From Cellulomonas sp. HZM (GTDB lineage: Bacteria > Actinomycetota > Actinomycetes > Actinomycetales > Cellulomonadaceae): 64,000 nucleotides of DNA. A model generated the notes under the pieces. That model did not search any database and was not told the origin of the DNA. It saw nothing but the letters and a program-made list of their open reading frames with translations. The position numbers were made by a program, and so were the translations under genes. The DNA is taken from contig NZ_JEOE01000007.1 of the NCBI RefSeq assembly GCF_000708885.1, positions 62,001 through 126,000 on the forward strand, read 5' to 3'. Of this stretch, positions 42,621-51,983 are shown piece by piece; positions within the stretch are counted from its first letter, which is position 1; every line of letters begins with the position of its first letter.

Positions 42621-44108
42621 GTGGACGTTCTCGACGTCGCCCGTTGGCAGTTCGGCATCACCACCGTCTACCACTTCATCTTCGTCCCCCTCACGATCGG
42701 CCTGGCTCCGCTCGTCGCGATCATGCAGACCGCGTGGGTGCGCACCGGGAACGAACGCTGGCTGCGGCTCACCAAGTTCTTCGGCAAGCTCCTGCTGATC
42801 AACTTCGCGATCGGCGTCGCCACCGGCATCGTGCAGGAGTTCCAGTTCGGGATGGCGTGGTCCGAGTACTCGCGGTTCGTCGGCGACGTGTTCGGGGCGC
42901 CGCTCGCGATGGAGGCGCTCGCCGCGTTCTTCGTCGAGTCGACGTTCCTCGGCCTGTGGATCTTCGGCTGGGACCGGCTCCCCAAGAAGATCCACCTGGC
43001 GTGCATCTGGGCGGTCGCGATCGCGACGAACCTGTCCGCCTACTTCATCCTCGCCGCCAACTCGTGGATGCAGCACCCGGTCGGCGTCGTGTACAACGAG
43101 GCGCGGCACCGGGCCGAGATGGTCGACATCGGCGCCGTGCTCACCAACCCGACCGTGCTCGCCGCGTTCCCGCACACGATCACCGCGGCGTTCGTCACCG
43201 CCGGCACGTTCGTCGCGGGCATCGGTGCGTGGTGGATGGTCAAGCTCGTCCGCCGCGGTGAGGCCGACAAGGCGCGCGACGTCTACCGTCCCGCGGTCAC
43301 GCTGGGCCTGGTCGCGCTGCTCGTCGGCGGCGTGGGCGTCGCCATCACCGGCGACACGCAGGCCAAGCTCATGTTCGAGCAGCAGCCCATGAAGATGGCC
43401 TCCGCCGAGGCGCTGTGCCACACGACGTCCGGCGCGGACTTCTCGATCCTCGCGATCGGCAACCTCAGCAACGACTGCGAGAACGTCAAGCACGTCATCT
43501 CGATCCCCGGCCTGACCTCGTTCCTCGCGACGGGCGACTTCAACGCGACGATCAAGGGCGTCGAGGACCTGCAGACCGAGTACGAGCAGAGGTACGGGTT
43601 CACCGACGCGAACGGCGACCCGATCTCCTACCAGCCCGACCTCACGGTCACGTACTGGGGCTTCCGCCTGATGATCGGCTTCGGCATCGGCTCGGCGGCG
43701 CTCGCGGTCGCCGCGCTGTGGCTCACGCGCCGCGGCCGGGTCACGGACAAGAAATGGTTCGGGACCCTGGGCATCGTCGCGATCGTCACGCCGTTCCTCG
43801 CCTCGTCGTTCGGGTGGGTGTTCACCGAGATGGGCCGCCAGCCGTGGGTCGTCGCCCCGAACCCCAACCCCTCCGGGGTCGACGGCGTGTACCTGCTGAC
43901 CGCGCGGGGCGTGTCGACCTCACCGGGCGCCGGCAGCATCCTGACCTCGCTCATCGCGTTCACCCTGCTCTACGGCGTGCTCGCGGTGCTCTGGTACCGC
44001 CTCATGCACCGCTACACGATCGAGGGCGTCGCCGACTCCGAGAAGGACCCGAGCCCCGAGGCGCGATCCGAGCAGGACGCCGCCGCCCCCCTGTCCTTCG
44101 CCTACTGA
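42621..44108 (+). CDS. cydA: cytochrome bd ubiquinol/menaquinol oxidase subunit I
   Basis: A 495-residue membrane subunit that oxidises quinol and reduces oxygen at high affinity. Seen: haem-ligand His in TTVYHFIFVPLTIGLAPLVA, the quinol-loop motif EQQPMKMASAEA with its conserved Lys and Glu, and GWVFTEMGRQPWVV. The Q-loop is short. About nine membrane helices are present. GTG at 42621 follows CGGAGA. It is the first gene of cydABDC. Confidence 0.97.
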   Translation: MDVLDVARWQFGITTVYHFIFVPLTIGLAPLVAIMQTAWVRTGNERWLRLTKFFGKLLLINFAIGVATGIVQEFQFGMAWSEYSRFVGDVFGAPLAMEALAAFFVESTFLGLWIFGWDRLPKKIHLACIWAVAIATNLSAYFILAANSWMQHPVGVVYNEARHRAEMVDIGAVLTNPTVLAAFPHTITAAFVTAGTFVAGIGAWWMVKLVRRGEADKARDVYRPAVTLGLVALLVGGVGVAITGDTQAKLMFEQQPMKMASAEALCHTTSGADFSILAIGNLSNDCENVKHVISIPGLTSFLATGDFNATIKGVEDLQTEYEQRYGFTDANGDPISYQPDLTVTYWGFRLMIGFGIGSAALAVAALWLTRRGRVTDKKWFGTLGIVAIVTPFLASSFGWVFTEMGRQPWVVAPNPNPSGVDGVYLLTARGVSTSPGAGSILTSLIAFTLLYGVLAVLWYRLMHRYTIEGVADSEKDPSPEARSEQDAAAPLSFAY

Positions 44109-44138
44109 CCCGTCCGACGCACGAAAGGAGCGACGACC

Positions 44139-45266
44139 ATGGAGCTCACCACCGTCTGGTTCATCCTCATCGCCGTGCTGTGGACGGGGTACCTCGTGCT
44201 CGAGGGCTTCGACTTCGGCGTCGGGATGCTGCTCGGCATCCTGCCGCGCGGCAAGGGCGCCGAGCGCGACAAAGAGCGCCGCGTCCTCATCAACACGATC
44301 GGCCCGGTGTGGGACGGCAACGAGGTGTGGCTGCTCACCGCCGGCGGCGCGACGTTCGCGGCGTTCCCCGAGTGGTACGCCACCCTGTTCTCCGGCTTCT
44401 ACCTGCCGCTGCTGCTGATCCTGCTCGCGCTCATCGTCCGCGTCGTGGCGTTCGAGTGGCGCGGCAAGATCGACGACCCCGTGTGGCGAGGCTGGGCCGA
44501 CCGCGCGCTGATCGTCGGGTCGTGGGTGCCGTCCGTGCTGTGGGGCGTCGCGTTCGCGAACATCGTGCGCGGCGTCGAGCTCGACGCCGCTCACCAGTAC
44601 GTCGGCGGGTTCTGGGCGCTGCTCAACCCGTTCGCGCTGCTGGGCGGCGCCACCACCGCGCTGCTGTTCCTCACGCACGGAGCGGTGTTCCTCGCGCTCA
44701 AGTCCGACGGCGACGTCCGTGCACGCGCCGGCTCGCTCGCGGCACGGCTCGCGCCGGTCACGCTCGTCGTGGCCGGGGCCTGGGCGGTCTGGGCACAGCT
44801 CGCGTACTCGGGCAAGGGCTGGACCTGGGCAGCGGTCGCCGTCGCTGCGCTGGCTCTCGTGCTGCTCGTCGTCGCGACGAGGCAGCGCCGCGAGGGGCTC
44901 GCGTTCGTGGCGTCCGCCGTGACGCTCGTCGCCGCCGTCGTGCTCATCTTCGGCTCGCTGTTCCCCGACGTGATGCCCGCGCTCGACCCCGCGAACTCGC
45001 TCACCGTGGACAACGCCTCGTCGACGCACTACACGCTGACCGTGATGACGTGGGTCGCCGTGGTGCTCACGCCGCTCGTGCTGCTCTACCAGGGGTGGAC
45101 CTACTGGGTGTTCCGCAAGCGGATCTCCGTCGAGCACATCCCGGAGTCGATCGGCCTGACGTTCTCCCCCGCGGCGGTCGTCGAGACGGGAATCACGTCG
45201 AGGGGCACGGGGGACGGTCCGGACGAGCGCACGCAGCAGCACGCGGACGACGAGCCGAGCCGCTGA
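44139..45266 (+). CDS. cydB: cytochrome bd oxidase subunit II
   Basis: A 375-residue subunit with MELTTVWFILIAVLWTGYLVLEGFDFGVGML, the conserved start of CydB, and RRVLINTIGPVWDGNEVWLL. About eight to nine membrane helices, with a hydrophilic 30-residue tail. ATG at 44139 follows AAAGGAG. It is 30 bases downstream of cydA. Confidence 0.97.
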   Translation: MELTTVWFILIAVLWTGYLVLEGFDFGVGMLLGILPRGKGAERDKERRVLINTIGPVWDGNEVWLLTAGGATFAAFPEWYATLFSGFYLPLLLILLALIVRVVAFEWRGKIDDPVWRGWADRALIVGSWVPSVLWGVAFANIVRGVELDAAHQYVGGFWALLNPFALLGGATTALLFLTHGAVFLALKSDGDVRARAGSLAARLAPVTLVVAGAWAVWAQLAYSGKGWTWAAVAVAALALVLLVVATRQRREGLAFVASAVTLVAAVVLIFGSLFPDVMPALDPANSLTVDNASSTHYTLTVMTWVAVVLTPLVLLYQGWTYWVFRKRISVEHIPESIGLTFSPAAVVETGITSRGTGDGPDERTQQHADDEPSR

Positions 45267-45269
45267 CCC

Positions 45270-46904
45270 GTGCGGCCGCTCGACCCCCGGCTGCTGCGGC
45301 ACGCGCGTGCCGCGCGGGGCTACCTCGCGCTCACCGTCGCGCTCGGGGTGCTCACCGCGGCGCTCGTCGTCGCGCAGGCGCTGCTGCTCGCGCACGCGCT
45401 CGGCCGCGCCGTGCACGACGGCGCGACGCTGCACGCGATCGGTCCGCTCGTCGGGTGGCTCGCGGTCGTGGTCGCGCTGCGCGCCGCGACCGTCGCCGTG
45501 CAGGAGCGGTTCGCGCACCGGGCCGCGACCCGCGCGGTCGCCGAGCTCCGTGAGGGGGTCGTCGCGCACGCCGTCGCGATCGGTCCGCGCTGGCTCGCGA
45601 CCGGTGAGGGCGCCGGGGTCGCGACGCTCGCGACGCGCGGCCTCGATGCCCTCGAGCCGTACTTCGTGCGGTACCTGCCGCAGCTGGTGCTCTCGGCGGT
45701 CGTCACGCCCGCGACGCTCGTCGTGATCCTCGGGCTCGACTGGGTGTCGGCGGCCGTGCTCGTGGCGGTGCTCCCGCTCGTGCCGATCTTCATGTGGCTC
45801 GTCGGCCGTCTCACGCAAGGGCGGTCCGAGGCCGGACTCGCCTCGATGCGGCGGCTCGGCGCGCAGGTGCTCGACCTGCTCGCCGGGCTCGCGACGCTGC
45901 GGGCGTTCGGCCGCGAGCGCGGTCCGGCGCAGCGCGTGCGCGAGCTCGGTGACGCACACCGGCGCGCCACGATGGGCACCCTGCGGATCGCGTTCCTGTC
46001 CGGCATGGTGCTCGAGCTGCTCACGACGCTGTCCGTCGCACTCGTCGCCGTAGGGATCGGGCTGCGCCTCGTCGACGGAGGGCTCGACCTGGTGACCGGC
46101 CTCGCGGTGCTGGTGCTCGCGCCCGAGGTGTTCAACCCGCTGCGCCAGGTGGGCGCGCAGTTCCACGCGTCGACCGACGGGGTCGCTGCCGCCCAGGCCG
46201 CGTTCGAGGTGCTCGAGACGCCCGTCCCGGCGCCGGGCACCGTCGTCGCACCCGATCTCGCTCGCACCGCGGTCTGCCTCACGGGCGTGTCCGTGGGCAG
46301 CACCCCGCACGGGCTGGACCTCGAGGTCGCCCCCGGTCGCGTGGTCGCGCTCGCGGGCCCGAGCGGCAGCGGCAAGTCGACGACCGTCGACGTCCTGCTC
46401 GGTCTCCTCGTCCCCGACGAGGGCAGCGTCGTGCTCGACGGACCCGACGGCGTCGTCGCGCTCGCGGACGTCGAGCCCGCATCGTTCTTCCGCCAGGTCG
46501 CGTGGCTCCCCCAGCGTCCGGTGCTCGAGCCCGGAACGCTCGCCGAGGTGGTCGGTGGGAGCGACGAGGCCCGCGCCACGGCGGCCGCGCTCACCGGCCT
46601 CGACGACGTCGTCGCAGACCTGCGCGACGGGTGGTCGACGACGGTCGGCCGCGGGGGCGACGGCCTGTCGGTCGGCCAGCGGCAGCGCGTCGCGCTCACC
46701 CGGGCGCTCCTGGTCGATGCGCCGCTCGTCGTGCTCGACGAGCCCACCGCCCACCTCGACGCGACCGGGGAGCGCGTCGTGCTCGCCGCCGTGGCCGCGC
46801 TGTGCGCCCGGGGTGCCGCCGTTCTGCTCGTCGCCCACCGGCCGTCGCTCCTCGCGTGCGCGGACGACGTCGTGACGCTCGGTGCGCGGGCGGTGGCGTC
46901 GTGA
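45270..46904 (+). CDS. cydD: ABC exporter subunit CydD
   Basis: A 544-residue half-transporter: six membrane helices then an ATPase domain with Walker A GPSGSGKST, signature LSVGQRQRV and Walker B VVLDEPTAHLD. With CydC it exports thiols (cysteine, glutathione in E. coli), which is needed for assembly of cytochrome bd. GTG at 45270 lies 3 bases after the cydB stop. Its stop overlaps the cydC start. Confidence 0.95.
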   Translation: MRPLDPRLLRHARAARGYLALTVALGVLTAALVVAQALLLAHALGRAVHDGATLHAIGPLVGWLAVVVALRAATVAVQERFAHRAATRAVAELREGVVAHAVAIGPRWLATGEGAGVATLATRGLDALEPYFVRYLPQLVLSAVVTPATLVVILGLDWVSAAVLVAVLPLVPIFMWLVGRLTQGRSEAGLASMRRLGAQVLDLLAGLATLRAFGRERGPAQRVRELGDAHRRATMGTLRIAFLSGMVLELLTTLSVALVAVGIGLRLVDGGLDLVTGLAVLVLAPEVFNPLRQVGAQFHASTDGVAAAQAAFEVLETPVPAPGTVVAPDLARTAVCLTGVSVGSTPHGLDLEVAPGRVVALAGPSGSGKSTTVDVLLGLLVPDEGSVVLDGPDGVVALADVEPASFFRQVAWLPQRPVLEPGTLAEVVGGSDEARATAAALTGLDDVVADLRDGWSTTVGRGGDGLSVGQRQRVALTRALLVDAPLVVLDEPTAHLDATGERVVLAAVAALCARGAAVLLVAHRPSLLACADDVVTLGARAVAS

Positions 46905-48682
46905 CGCGCCCGCGTCCCGAGCCCGCACCGCCCGGGACGCTGCGCCGCGTGGTCCCGCTGCTCGAGGTGGACCGCGCACGCGCCGCGGGGGCCGTCGCGC
47001 TCGGCGTCCTCGCCCTGGGGTGCGCGGTCGCGCTCGCTGCGGTCGCCGCCTGGCTCATCGCACGCGCGTCCCAGATGCCGCCCGTGCTGACGCTGTCGGT
47101 CGCGACCGTCGCGGTGCGCACGTTCGGGATCGGCCGCGCGGTGCTGCGCTACGTCGAGCGGCTCGTGTCCCACGACGTCGCGCTGCGCGGCATGACGAAC
47201 CTGCGCGCCACGCTGTACTCACGCCTCGCGGACGGCCGCCCGACGGCGGTGCTCGCGACGCGACGCGGCGACCTCCTTGCGCGCGTCGGCGCGGATGTCG
47301 ACGCGGTCGGCGACGTCGTCGTGCGCGGACTGCTGCCCGCGTGCGTCGCGGCCGTGCTGGGCGCACTGTCGGCCGTCGCCATGGGCGTGCTGTGGCTGCC
47401 CGCCGGCGTGTGGCTCGCGACGTGCCTGCTGCTCGCGGGCGTGCTCGCGCCGGCACTCGCCGCCCGAGGGGCGCGCGACGCCGAGCAGCGGGCCGCCGAC
47501 GCGCGGGGGGCGGTGACCGCGAGCGCGCTCGGGCTGCTCGACGACGCCGGTCCGCTCACGGTGTCGGGCCGGTTCGGGACCGAGCTGGACGCGCTCCGCG
47601 CGGCCGACGAGCGCGTGGCGGCCGCGACCGACACCGGTGCGCGGCACGCGGCGCTCGCCGCGGGGATCGGCCAGCTCGCCGTCGGCCTCGCGGTGCTGGG
47701 CGCGCTCGTCACGGGCGTGCCTGCCGTCACCGACGGGCGCCTGTCGGCGGTCGCGCTCGCGGTCGTCGTGCTCACGCCGCTCGCGGCGTTCGAGGCGACG
47801 TCGGTGCTCCCCGCCGCCGCCGTGCAGCTGCAGCGCTCCCGCGCCGCCGCGGCACGCATCCTCGCCCTGCTCGACGTGGCCGGGGTGCCCGAGCACCGGC
47901 CGACGGCCGAGACGCCCGGCACCGCGCGTCTCGCCGCACGCGACCTCGACGCCGGCTGGCCCGACGGACCTCGGGTGGTGCGCGGGGTCGACCTCGTCGT
48001 GGAACCCGGTCGCGCGGTCGCCGTGGTCGGTCCGAGCGGCACCGGCAAGACGACGTTGCTGCTCACGCTCGCGGGCCAGGTCCCTCGCCGCGGCGGTGAC
48101 CTGGAGCTCGGTCGCGGCCCGGACGCGGTCGACGTCGACGACCTCACCCGCGCCCAGGTCGCCTCGCTCGTCGTCCACACCGCCGAGGACGCGCACGTCT
48201 TCGGCACCACGGTGCTCGAGAACCTGCGGGTCGCCCGCGGCGACGTGACGCCCGACGAAGCTCGCGCGGCTCTCGACGACGTGGGCCTCGGGCCGTGGCT
48301 CGCGTCGCTGCCCGACGGGCTGGCCACGCTCGTCGGCCCGGACGCCCGCACCGTCTCCGGGGGTGAGCGTCGTCGACTCCTGCTGGCTCGCGCGCTGCTC
48401 GCGGGCGCACCGCTCCTCCTCGTCGACGAGCCCGGCGAGCACCTCGATCCGGCGACGGCCGACGAGCTCGTGGAGATGCTGCTCACGCGGCAGCGGCACC
48501 GCGGCGTCGTCGTCGTCACGCACCGACTCGCGCCGCTCGGGGCCGCCGACGAGGTGCTGCGGCTCGACGGCGGTCGCGTCGTCGCTCGCGGCCCCCACGG
48601 CGACCTCGTCCGGGACGACGCCCGCTACCGTGAGGACCTCGCCCGTGAGCGTGCGGGTGACCTCGACGAGGAGCGCGTGTGA
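46901..48682 (+). CDS. cydC: ABC exporter subunit CydC
   Basis: A 593-residue half-transporter. The membrane part includes AAWLIARASQMPPVLTLSVA and FGIGRAVLRYVERLVSHD, both CydC-typical. The ATPase has GPSGTGKTTL, signature VSGGERRRLLLAR and LLLVDEPGEHLD. It overlaps cydD by GTGA and its own stop overlaps the kinase start by GTGA, linking the oxidase assembly genes to a sensor kinase. Confidence 0.95.
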   Translation: MTRPRPEPAPPGTLRRVVPLLEVDRARAAGAVALGVLALGCAVALAAVAAWLIARASQMPPVLTLSVATVAVRTFGIGRAVLRYVERLVSHDVALRGMTNLRATLYSRLADGRPTAVLATRRGDLLARVGADVDAVGDVVVRGLLPACVAAVLGALSAVAMGVLWLPAGVWLATCLLLAGVLAPALAARGARDAEQRAADARGAVTASALGLLDDAGPLTVSGRFGTELDALRAADERVAAATDTGARHAALAAGIGQLAVGLAVLGALVTGVPAVTDGRLSAVALAVVVLTPLAAFEATSVLPAAAVQLQRSRAAAARILALLDVAGVPEHRPTAETPGTARLAARDLDAGWPDGPRVVRGVDLVVEPGRAVAVVGPSGTGKTTLLLTLAGQVPRRGGDLELGRGPDAVDVDDLTRAQVASLVVHTAEDAHVFGTTVLENLRVARGDVTPDEARAALDDVGLGPWLASLPDGLATLVGPDARTVSGGERRRLLLARALLAGAPLLLVDEPGEHLDPATADELVEMLLTRQRHRGVVVVTHRLAPLGAADEVLRLDGGRVVARGPHGDLVRDDARYREDLARERAGDLDEERV

Positions 48683-50340
48683 GCGAAGCAGCGGCCGACC
48701 CCATGCACGACCTGCTCGACGCGATGCTGGCCGTCGCGAGCGAGCTCGACCTGCCGGCGGTGCTCGACCGGTTCGTGCAGGTCAGCGCGGAGCTCACGGG
48801 TGCGACGTACGCCGCGATCAACGTGCTCGACCACCACGGCGAGTCCACGACGTTCGTGCACGCGGGAGTGCCGACCGCGGTCGCACGGATGCTGGGCCAC
48901 GCACCGCACGCACGCGGTGTGCTCGGGCGCATCCCCATCGAGGGGGCACTGCGGCTCGACGACCTCACGCAGCACCCGGCGTTCCAGGGCTTCCCCCCGG
49001 GCCACCCGCCCATGGGCTCGTTCCTGGGCGCGTCGGTCCGGGTCGCCGACCAGGTGTTCGGCCAGCTCTACCTGTCCGAGAAGCCCGGCGGCTTCACGCC
49101 GCAGGACGAGCGCACGGTGATCGCGCTCGCGGCGGCGGCCGGCGTCGCGGTCGCGAACGCACAGCTCTACGAGGAGGCCGCACGGCGCGAGCACTGGCTG
49201 CGCGCGGGCCAGGACATCACGACGATGCTCCTCGAGGGCGTCGACGAGGAGGACGCTCTCGAGCACATCGCGCGCACCGCGCGCGCAGTCGCGGGGGCCG
49301 ACGCGGCCGCGCTGGCGCTGCCCGGCGTGGGGGGCCGGCTCGTGATCGAGCTCGCCGACGGCCACGGTGCCGACCGGTTGCTCGGCACCGCGATGCCCGA
49401 GGGGGGGCGCGCGTGGACGGTGATGACCGAGGGACGCGGCCTGCTCACGCCGTCGCTGTCCCGCTCGCGCACGGTCCGGGCGCCCGTGATGCGGTCGTAC
49501 GGCCCCGCGATGTTCGCCCCGCTGCAGACGTCGGGACGCGGTGTCGGGGTGCTCGTGCTGCTGCGGCGCATCGGTGCGCCCGAGTTCGAGGACGGCGACC
49601 TCACGACCGCCGAGTCCTTCGCGTCGCAGGCGGCGCTCGCGTACGTGCTCGCGGAGGCCCGGCACGCGCAGGACGTCGCCGCGCTGCTCGACGAGCGCGA
49701 GCGCATCGCACGCGACCTGCACGACCTCGCTATCCAGCAGCTGTTCGCCACCGGGATGCAGCTCGAGAACGTGCGCCGCCGCGCGGCGGGCGGGGTCGAC
49801 CCGGACGAGCTGTCCTCGATCCTCGAGGAGGCGCTCGACAACGTCGACTCGTCGGTGCGGCAGATCCGCCAGATCGTGCACGAGCTGCGCGACCCCGACG
49901 CCGCGACCGGTCTCGTGGAGCGGCTGCGCCGAGAGTCGTCGCTCGCGCGCACAGGCCTCGGGTTCGCACCGTCCGTCGTCATCACGCTCGACGGGGTCCC
50001 GTTGGACGACGACCTCGACGAGGACCGCATCGACGACCGCGTGGGCCCCCCGCTGACGGGCGACGTGGTCGCCGTGGTGCGTGAAGGGCTCGCCAACGCG
50101 GCACGGCACGCCCACGCGTCGTCCGTCATCGTGCGTGTGGACGTGCGCGGCACCGGCCCGCTCGGGCACGTGCTCGTCGAGGTCGAGGACGACGGCGCGG
50201 GGCTCCCCGCGGTGCGCGAGCGCGCGTCCGGGACGAGCAACCTCGCGTCGCGCGCACGCCAGCACGGCGGGACGTTCACCCTCGGTGCGCCGCCCGACGG
50301 CCGGGGCACGCTGCTGACCTGGCAGGCGCCGCTCGCCTGA
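48679..50340 (+). CDS. DosS/DevS-like GAF-domain sensor histidine kinase
   Basis: A 553-residue soluble kinase. Two GAF domains (about 20-170 and 190-335) precede HisKA_3 with ERERIARDLHDLAIQQLF and an ATPase domain (VREGLANAARHAHA, EDDGAGLP). In the first GAF the stretch HPAFQGFPPGHPPMGSFLG closely resembles the DosS/DosT haem-GAF signature, so haem or redox sensing is plausible (inference). The start overlaps cydC, so the kinase belongs to the cyd operon. The likely partner is the convergent regulator 9 bases downstream. Confidence 0.9.
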   Translation: MSEAAADPMHDLLDAMLAVASELDLPAVLDRFVQVSAELTGATYAAINVLDHHGESTTFVHAGVPTAVARMLGHAPHARGVLGRIPIEGALRLDDLTQHPAFQGFPPGHPPMGSFLGASVRVADQVFGQLYLSEKPGGFTPQDERTVIALAAAAGVAVANAQLYEEAARREHWLRAGQDITTMLLEGVDEEDALEHIARTARAVAGADAAALALPGVGGRLVIELADGHGADRLLGTAMPEGGRAWTVMTEGRGLLTPSLSRSRTVRAPVMRSYGPAMFAPLQTSGRGVGVLVLLRRIGAPEFEDGDLTTAESFASQAALAYVLAEARHAQDVAALLDERERIARDLHDLAIQQLFATGMQLENVRRRAAGGVDPDELSSILEEALDNVDSSVRQIRQIVHELRDPDAATGLVERLRRESSLARTGLGFAPSVVITLDGVPLDDDLDEDRIDDRVGPPLTGDVVAVVREGLANAARHAHASSVIVRVDVRGTGPLGHVLVEVEDDGAGLPAVRERASGTSNLASRARQHGGTFTLGAPPDGRGTLLTWQAPLA

Positions 50341-50349
50341 CCGGGAGGC

Positions 50350-51021
50350 TCAGCTCTGGCCGGGCTCCGCGCGCCAGCCCGAGTGCTTGCGCGAGGCCAC
50401 CCACGCGGCGACCTGGGTCCGCCGCTGGAGGCCCATCTTGGCGAGGAGCGACGTGATGTGGTTCTTCACGGTCTTCTCCGCGACCCCGAGCCGCTCGGCG
50501 ATCTCGCGGTTCGACAGGCCCTCGCCGATGAGGTCGAGCACGCGCAGCTCGCTCGGCGTCAGGTTCTCCGTGGGGTCCTCGTGGCCCGCCTTGCGGCGCG
50601 TCACCGTGCGCTCGTCGAGCAGCGTGCGGCCGGCGGCGACCGCGCGGATCACGTCGGTGATCTCGGCACCCCGCACGGACTTGAGCAGGTAGGCGACGGC
50701 CCCGGCCTCGAGCGCCGCGGCGAGCGCGTCGTCGTCGTCGAACGACGTCAGGACGATCGCCCGGGCGTCCGGCAGCGCCTCGCGGACCTGACGCATGAGG
50801 TCGATGCCCGTCCCGTCGGGGAGCTGCAGGTCGACGAGCATGACCTGCGGGTGCACGAGCGTCGCGCGGCGCACGCCGTCGGCCACCGAGCCCGCCTCGG
50901 CGACGACCGTCATGCCCTCGGTCCGCTCGACGACCTCCGCGATCCCGCGCCGCACCACCTCGTGGTCGTCGACGATCATCACGCTGATGGGGCCGGGCCG
51001 ACCGGCGGCAGTCGCTGTCAC
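50350..51021 (-). CDS. DosR/DevR-like NarL-family response regulator
   Basis: A 223-residue regulator. The receiver has DD (18-19), phospho-acceptor D64 in VMLVDLQLPDGTG and Lys114 in AYLLKSV. The LuxR-type domain starts at LTPSELRVLDLIGEGLSNREIAERL and ends in VKNHITSLLAKMGLQRRTQ. The receiver (VDDHEVVRRGI, EAGSVAD) is close to mycobacterial DosR. GTG at 51021 is preferred, because TACGAT stands 6 bases before it, the pattern of a leaderless mRNA. ATG at 51042 is the alternative. It converges on the DosS-like kinase. Confidence 0.9.
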   Translation of the reverse strand: MTATAAGRPGPISVMIVDDHEVVRRGIAEVVERTEGMTVVAEAGSVADGVRRATLVHPQVMLVDLQLPDGTGIDLMRQVREALPDARAIVLTSFDDDDALAAALEAGAVAYLLKSVRGAEITDVIRAVAAGRTLLDERTVTRRKAGHEDPTENLTPSELRVLDLIGEGLSNREIAERLGVAEKTVKNHITSLLAKMGLQRRTQVAAWVASRKHSGWRAEPGQS

Positions 51022-51027
51022 GGTGGC

Positions 51028-51033
51028 ATCGTA
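51028..51033 (-). promoter_or_regulatory. -10 box of a leaderless promoter for the DosR-like gene
   Basis: TACGAT on the minus strand fits TANNNT. Six bases later comes the GTG of the regulator, so transcription and translation would begin at the same base. No clear -35 is visible. Confidence 0.45.
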
Positions 51034-51040
51034 TCGACGC

Positions 51041-51979
51041 ATGACGACCGTCCTGCTCCCCACCACGCTGACCGAGCCGATCGATCTCCCGGACGGCGTG
51101 CGCGCCGTGCGCTACGACGTCGCGCAGCCGGTCCCGGACGACGCGCTCGACGCGGAGGTCCTGGTGGTGTGGGGCAACGGCCGGCGTCAGATGCGCGACG
51201 CGGCGGCCCGGCTGACCCGGCTGCGGTGGGTCGCGAGCCTCGCCGCCGGTCCGGACGCGGTGCTCGAGTGCTTCGACGAGCCGGTGGTCGTGACCTCGGG
51301 GCGCGGGCTGCACGACGGACCCGTCGCCGAGCACACCCTCGCGCTGCTGCTCGCGTGCGCGCGGCGCCTCCCGGACCTGGTGCACGCGCAGGACGAGCAC
51401 CGCTGGGCCGGCGACCTCGGCGGCATCCAGCCGGTGCACGACGACGCGTTCCGGACGCTCGGCGGCGCGCACGTCGTCGTGTGGGGCTTCGGCTCGATCG
51501 CGGCGCGCCTCGCACCGCTGCTCGTCGCGCTGGGTGCCCGGGTCACCGGGGTCGCCCGCAGCGCAGGCGCACGGCACGGCGTACCCGTCGTCACGGCCGA
51601 CGACCTCGACGACGTGCTGCCCACCGCCGACGCACTCGTCTCGCTCCTGCCCGCGACCGACGGGACGCGCCACGTGATCGACGCGCGCGTCCTCGGACTC
51701 CTGCCCGCCCACGCGTACGTCGTCAACGTGGGCCGCGGCGCGGTGCTCGACGAAGAAGCGCTCGTCGACGCGCTTCGCTCCGGGCGCCTGGGCGGTGCGG
51801 CGCTCGACGTCTTCGACCGCGAGCCGCTCCCGGCCGAGAGCCCGCTGTGGGAGACGCCGCGGCTGCTCGTCTCGCCGCACGCGGCGGGTGGGCGACCGCT
51901 CGGTGCCGGTGCGCTGCTGCGGCGGAACCTGGACGCCTACCTCGCCGGGCGGCCGCTGACCAACGTCGTCGAGCGCTGA
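51041..51979 (+). CDS. D-2-hydroxyacid dehydrogenase
   Basis: A 312-residue NAD(P)-dependent enzyme. The Rossmann motif VVVWGFGSIAARLAPLLVALGA is followed by the catalytic Arg in VVNVGRGAVLDEEAL, Glu in DVFDREPLPAESPLW and His in VSPHAAG. The substrate-binding N-terminal domain lacks an obvious specificity signature, so glyoxylate, hydroxypyruvate or phosphoglycerate remain possible. ATG at 51041 lies only 19 bases from the divergent DosR-like start. Confidence 0.9.
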   Translation: MTTVLLPTTLTEPIDLPDGVRAVRYDVAQPVPDDALDAEVLVVWGNGRRQMRDAAARLTRLRWVASLAAGPDAVLECFDEPVVVTSGRGLHDGPVAEHTLALLLACARRLPDLVHAQDEHRWAGDLGGIQPVHDDAFRTLGGAHVVVWGFGSIAARLAPLLVALGARVTGVARSAGARHGVPVVTADDLDDVLPTADALVSLLPATDGTRHVIDARVLGLLPAHAYVVNVGRGAVLDEEALVDALRSGRLGGAALDVFDREPLPAESPLWETPRLLVSPHAAGGRPLGAGALLRRNLDAYLAGRPLTNVVER

Positions 51980-51983
51980 GCGG

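Noticed and set aside
43920..46979. Open frame of about 1020 residues opposite cydABD
   Set aside because: Antisense shadow. The plus-strand frames carry all cytochrome bd and CydD motifs with overlapping operon starts.
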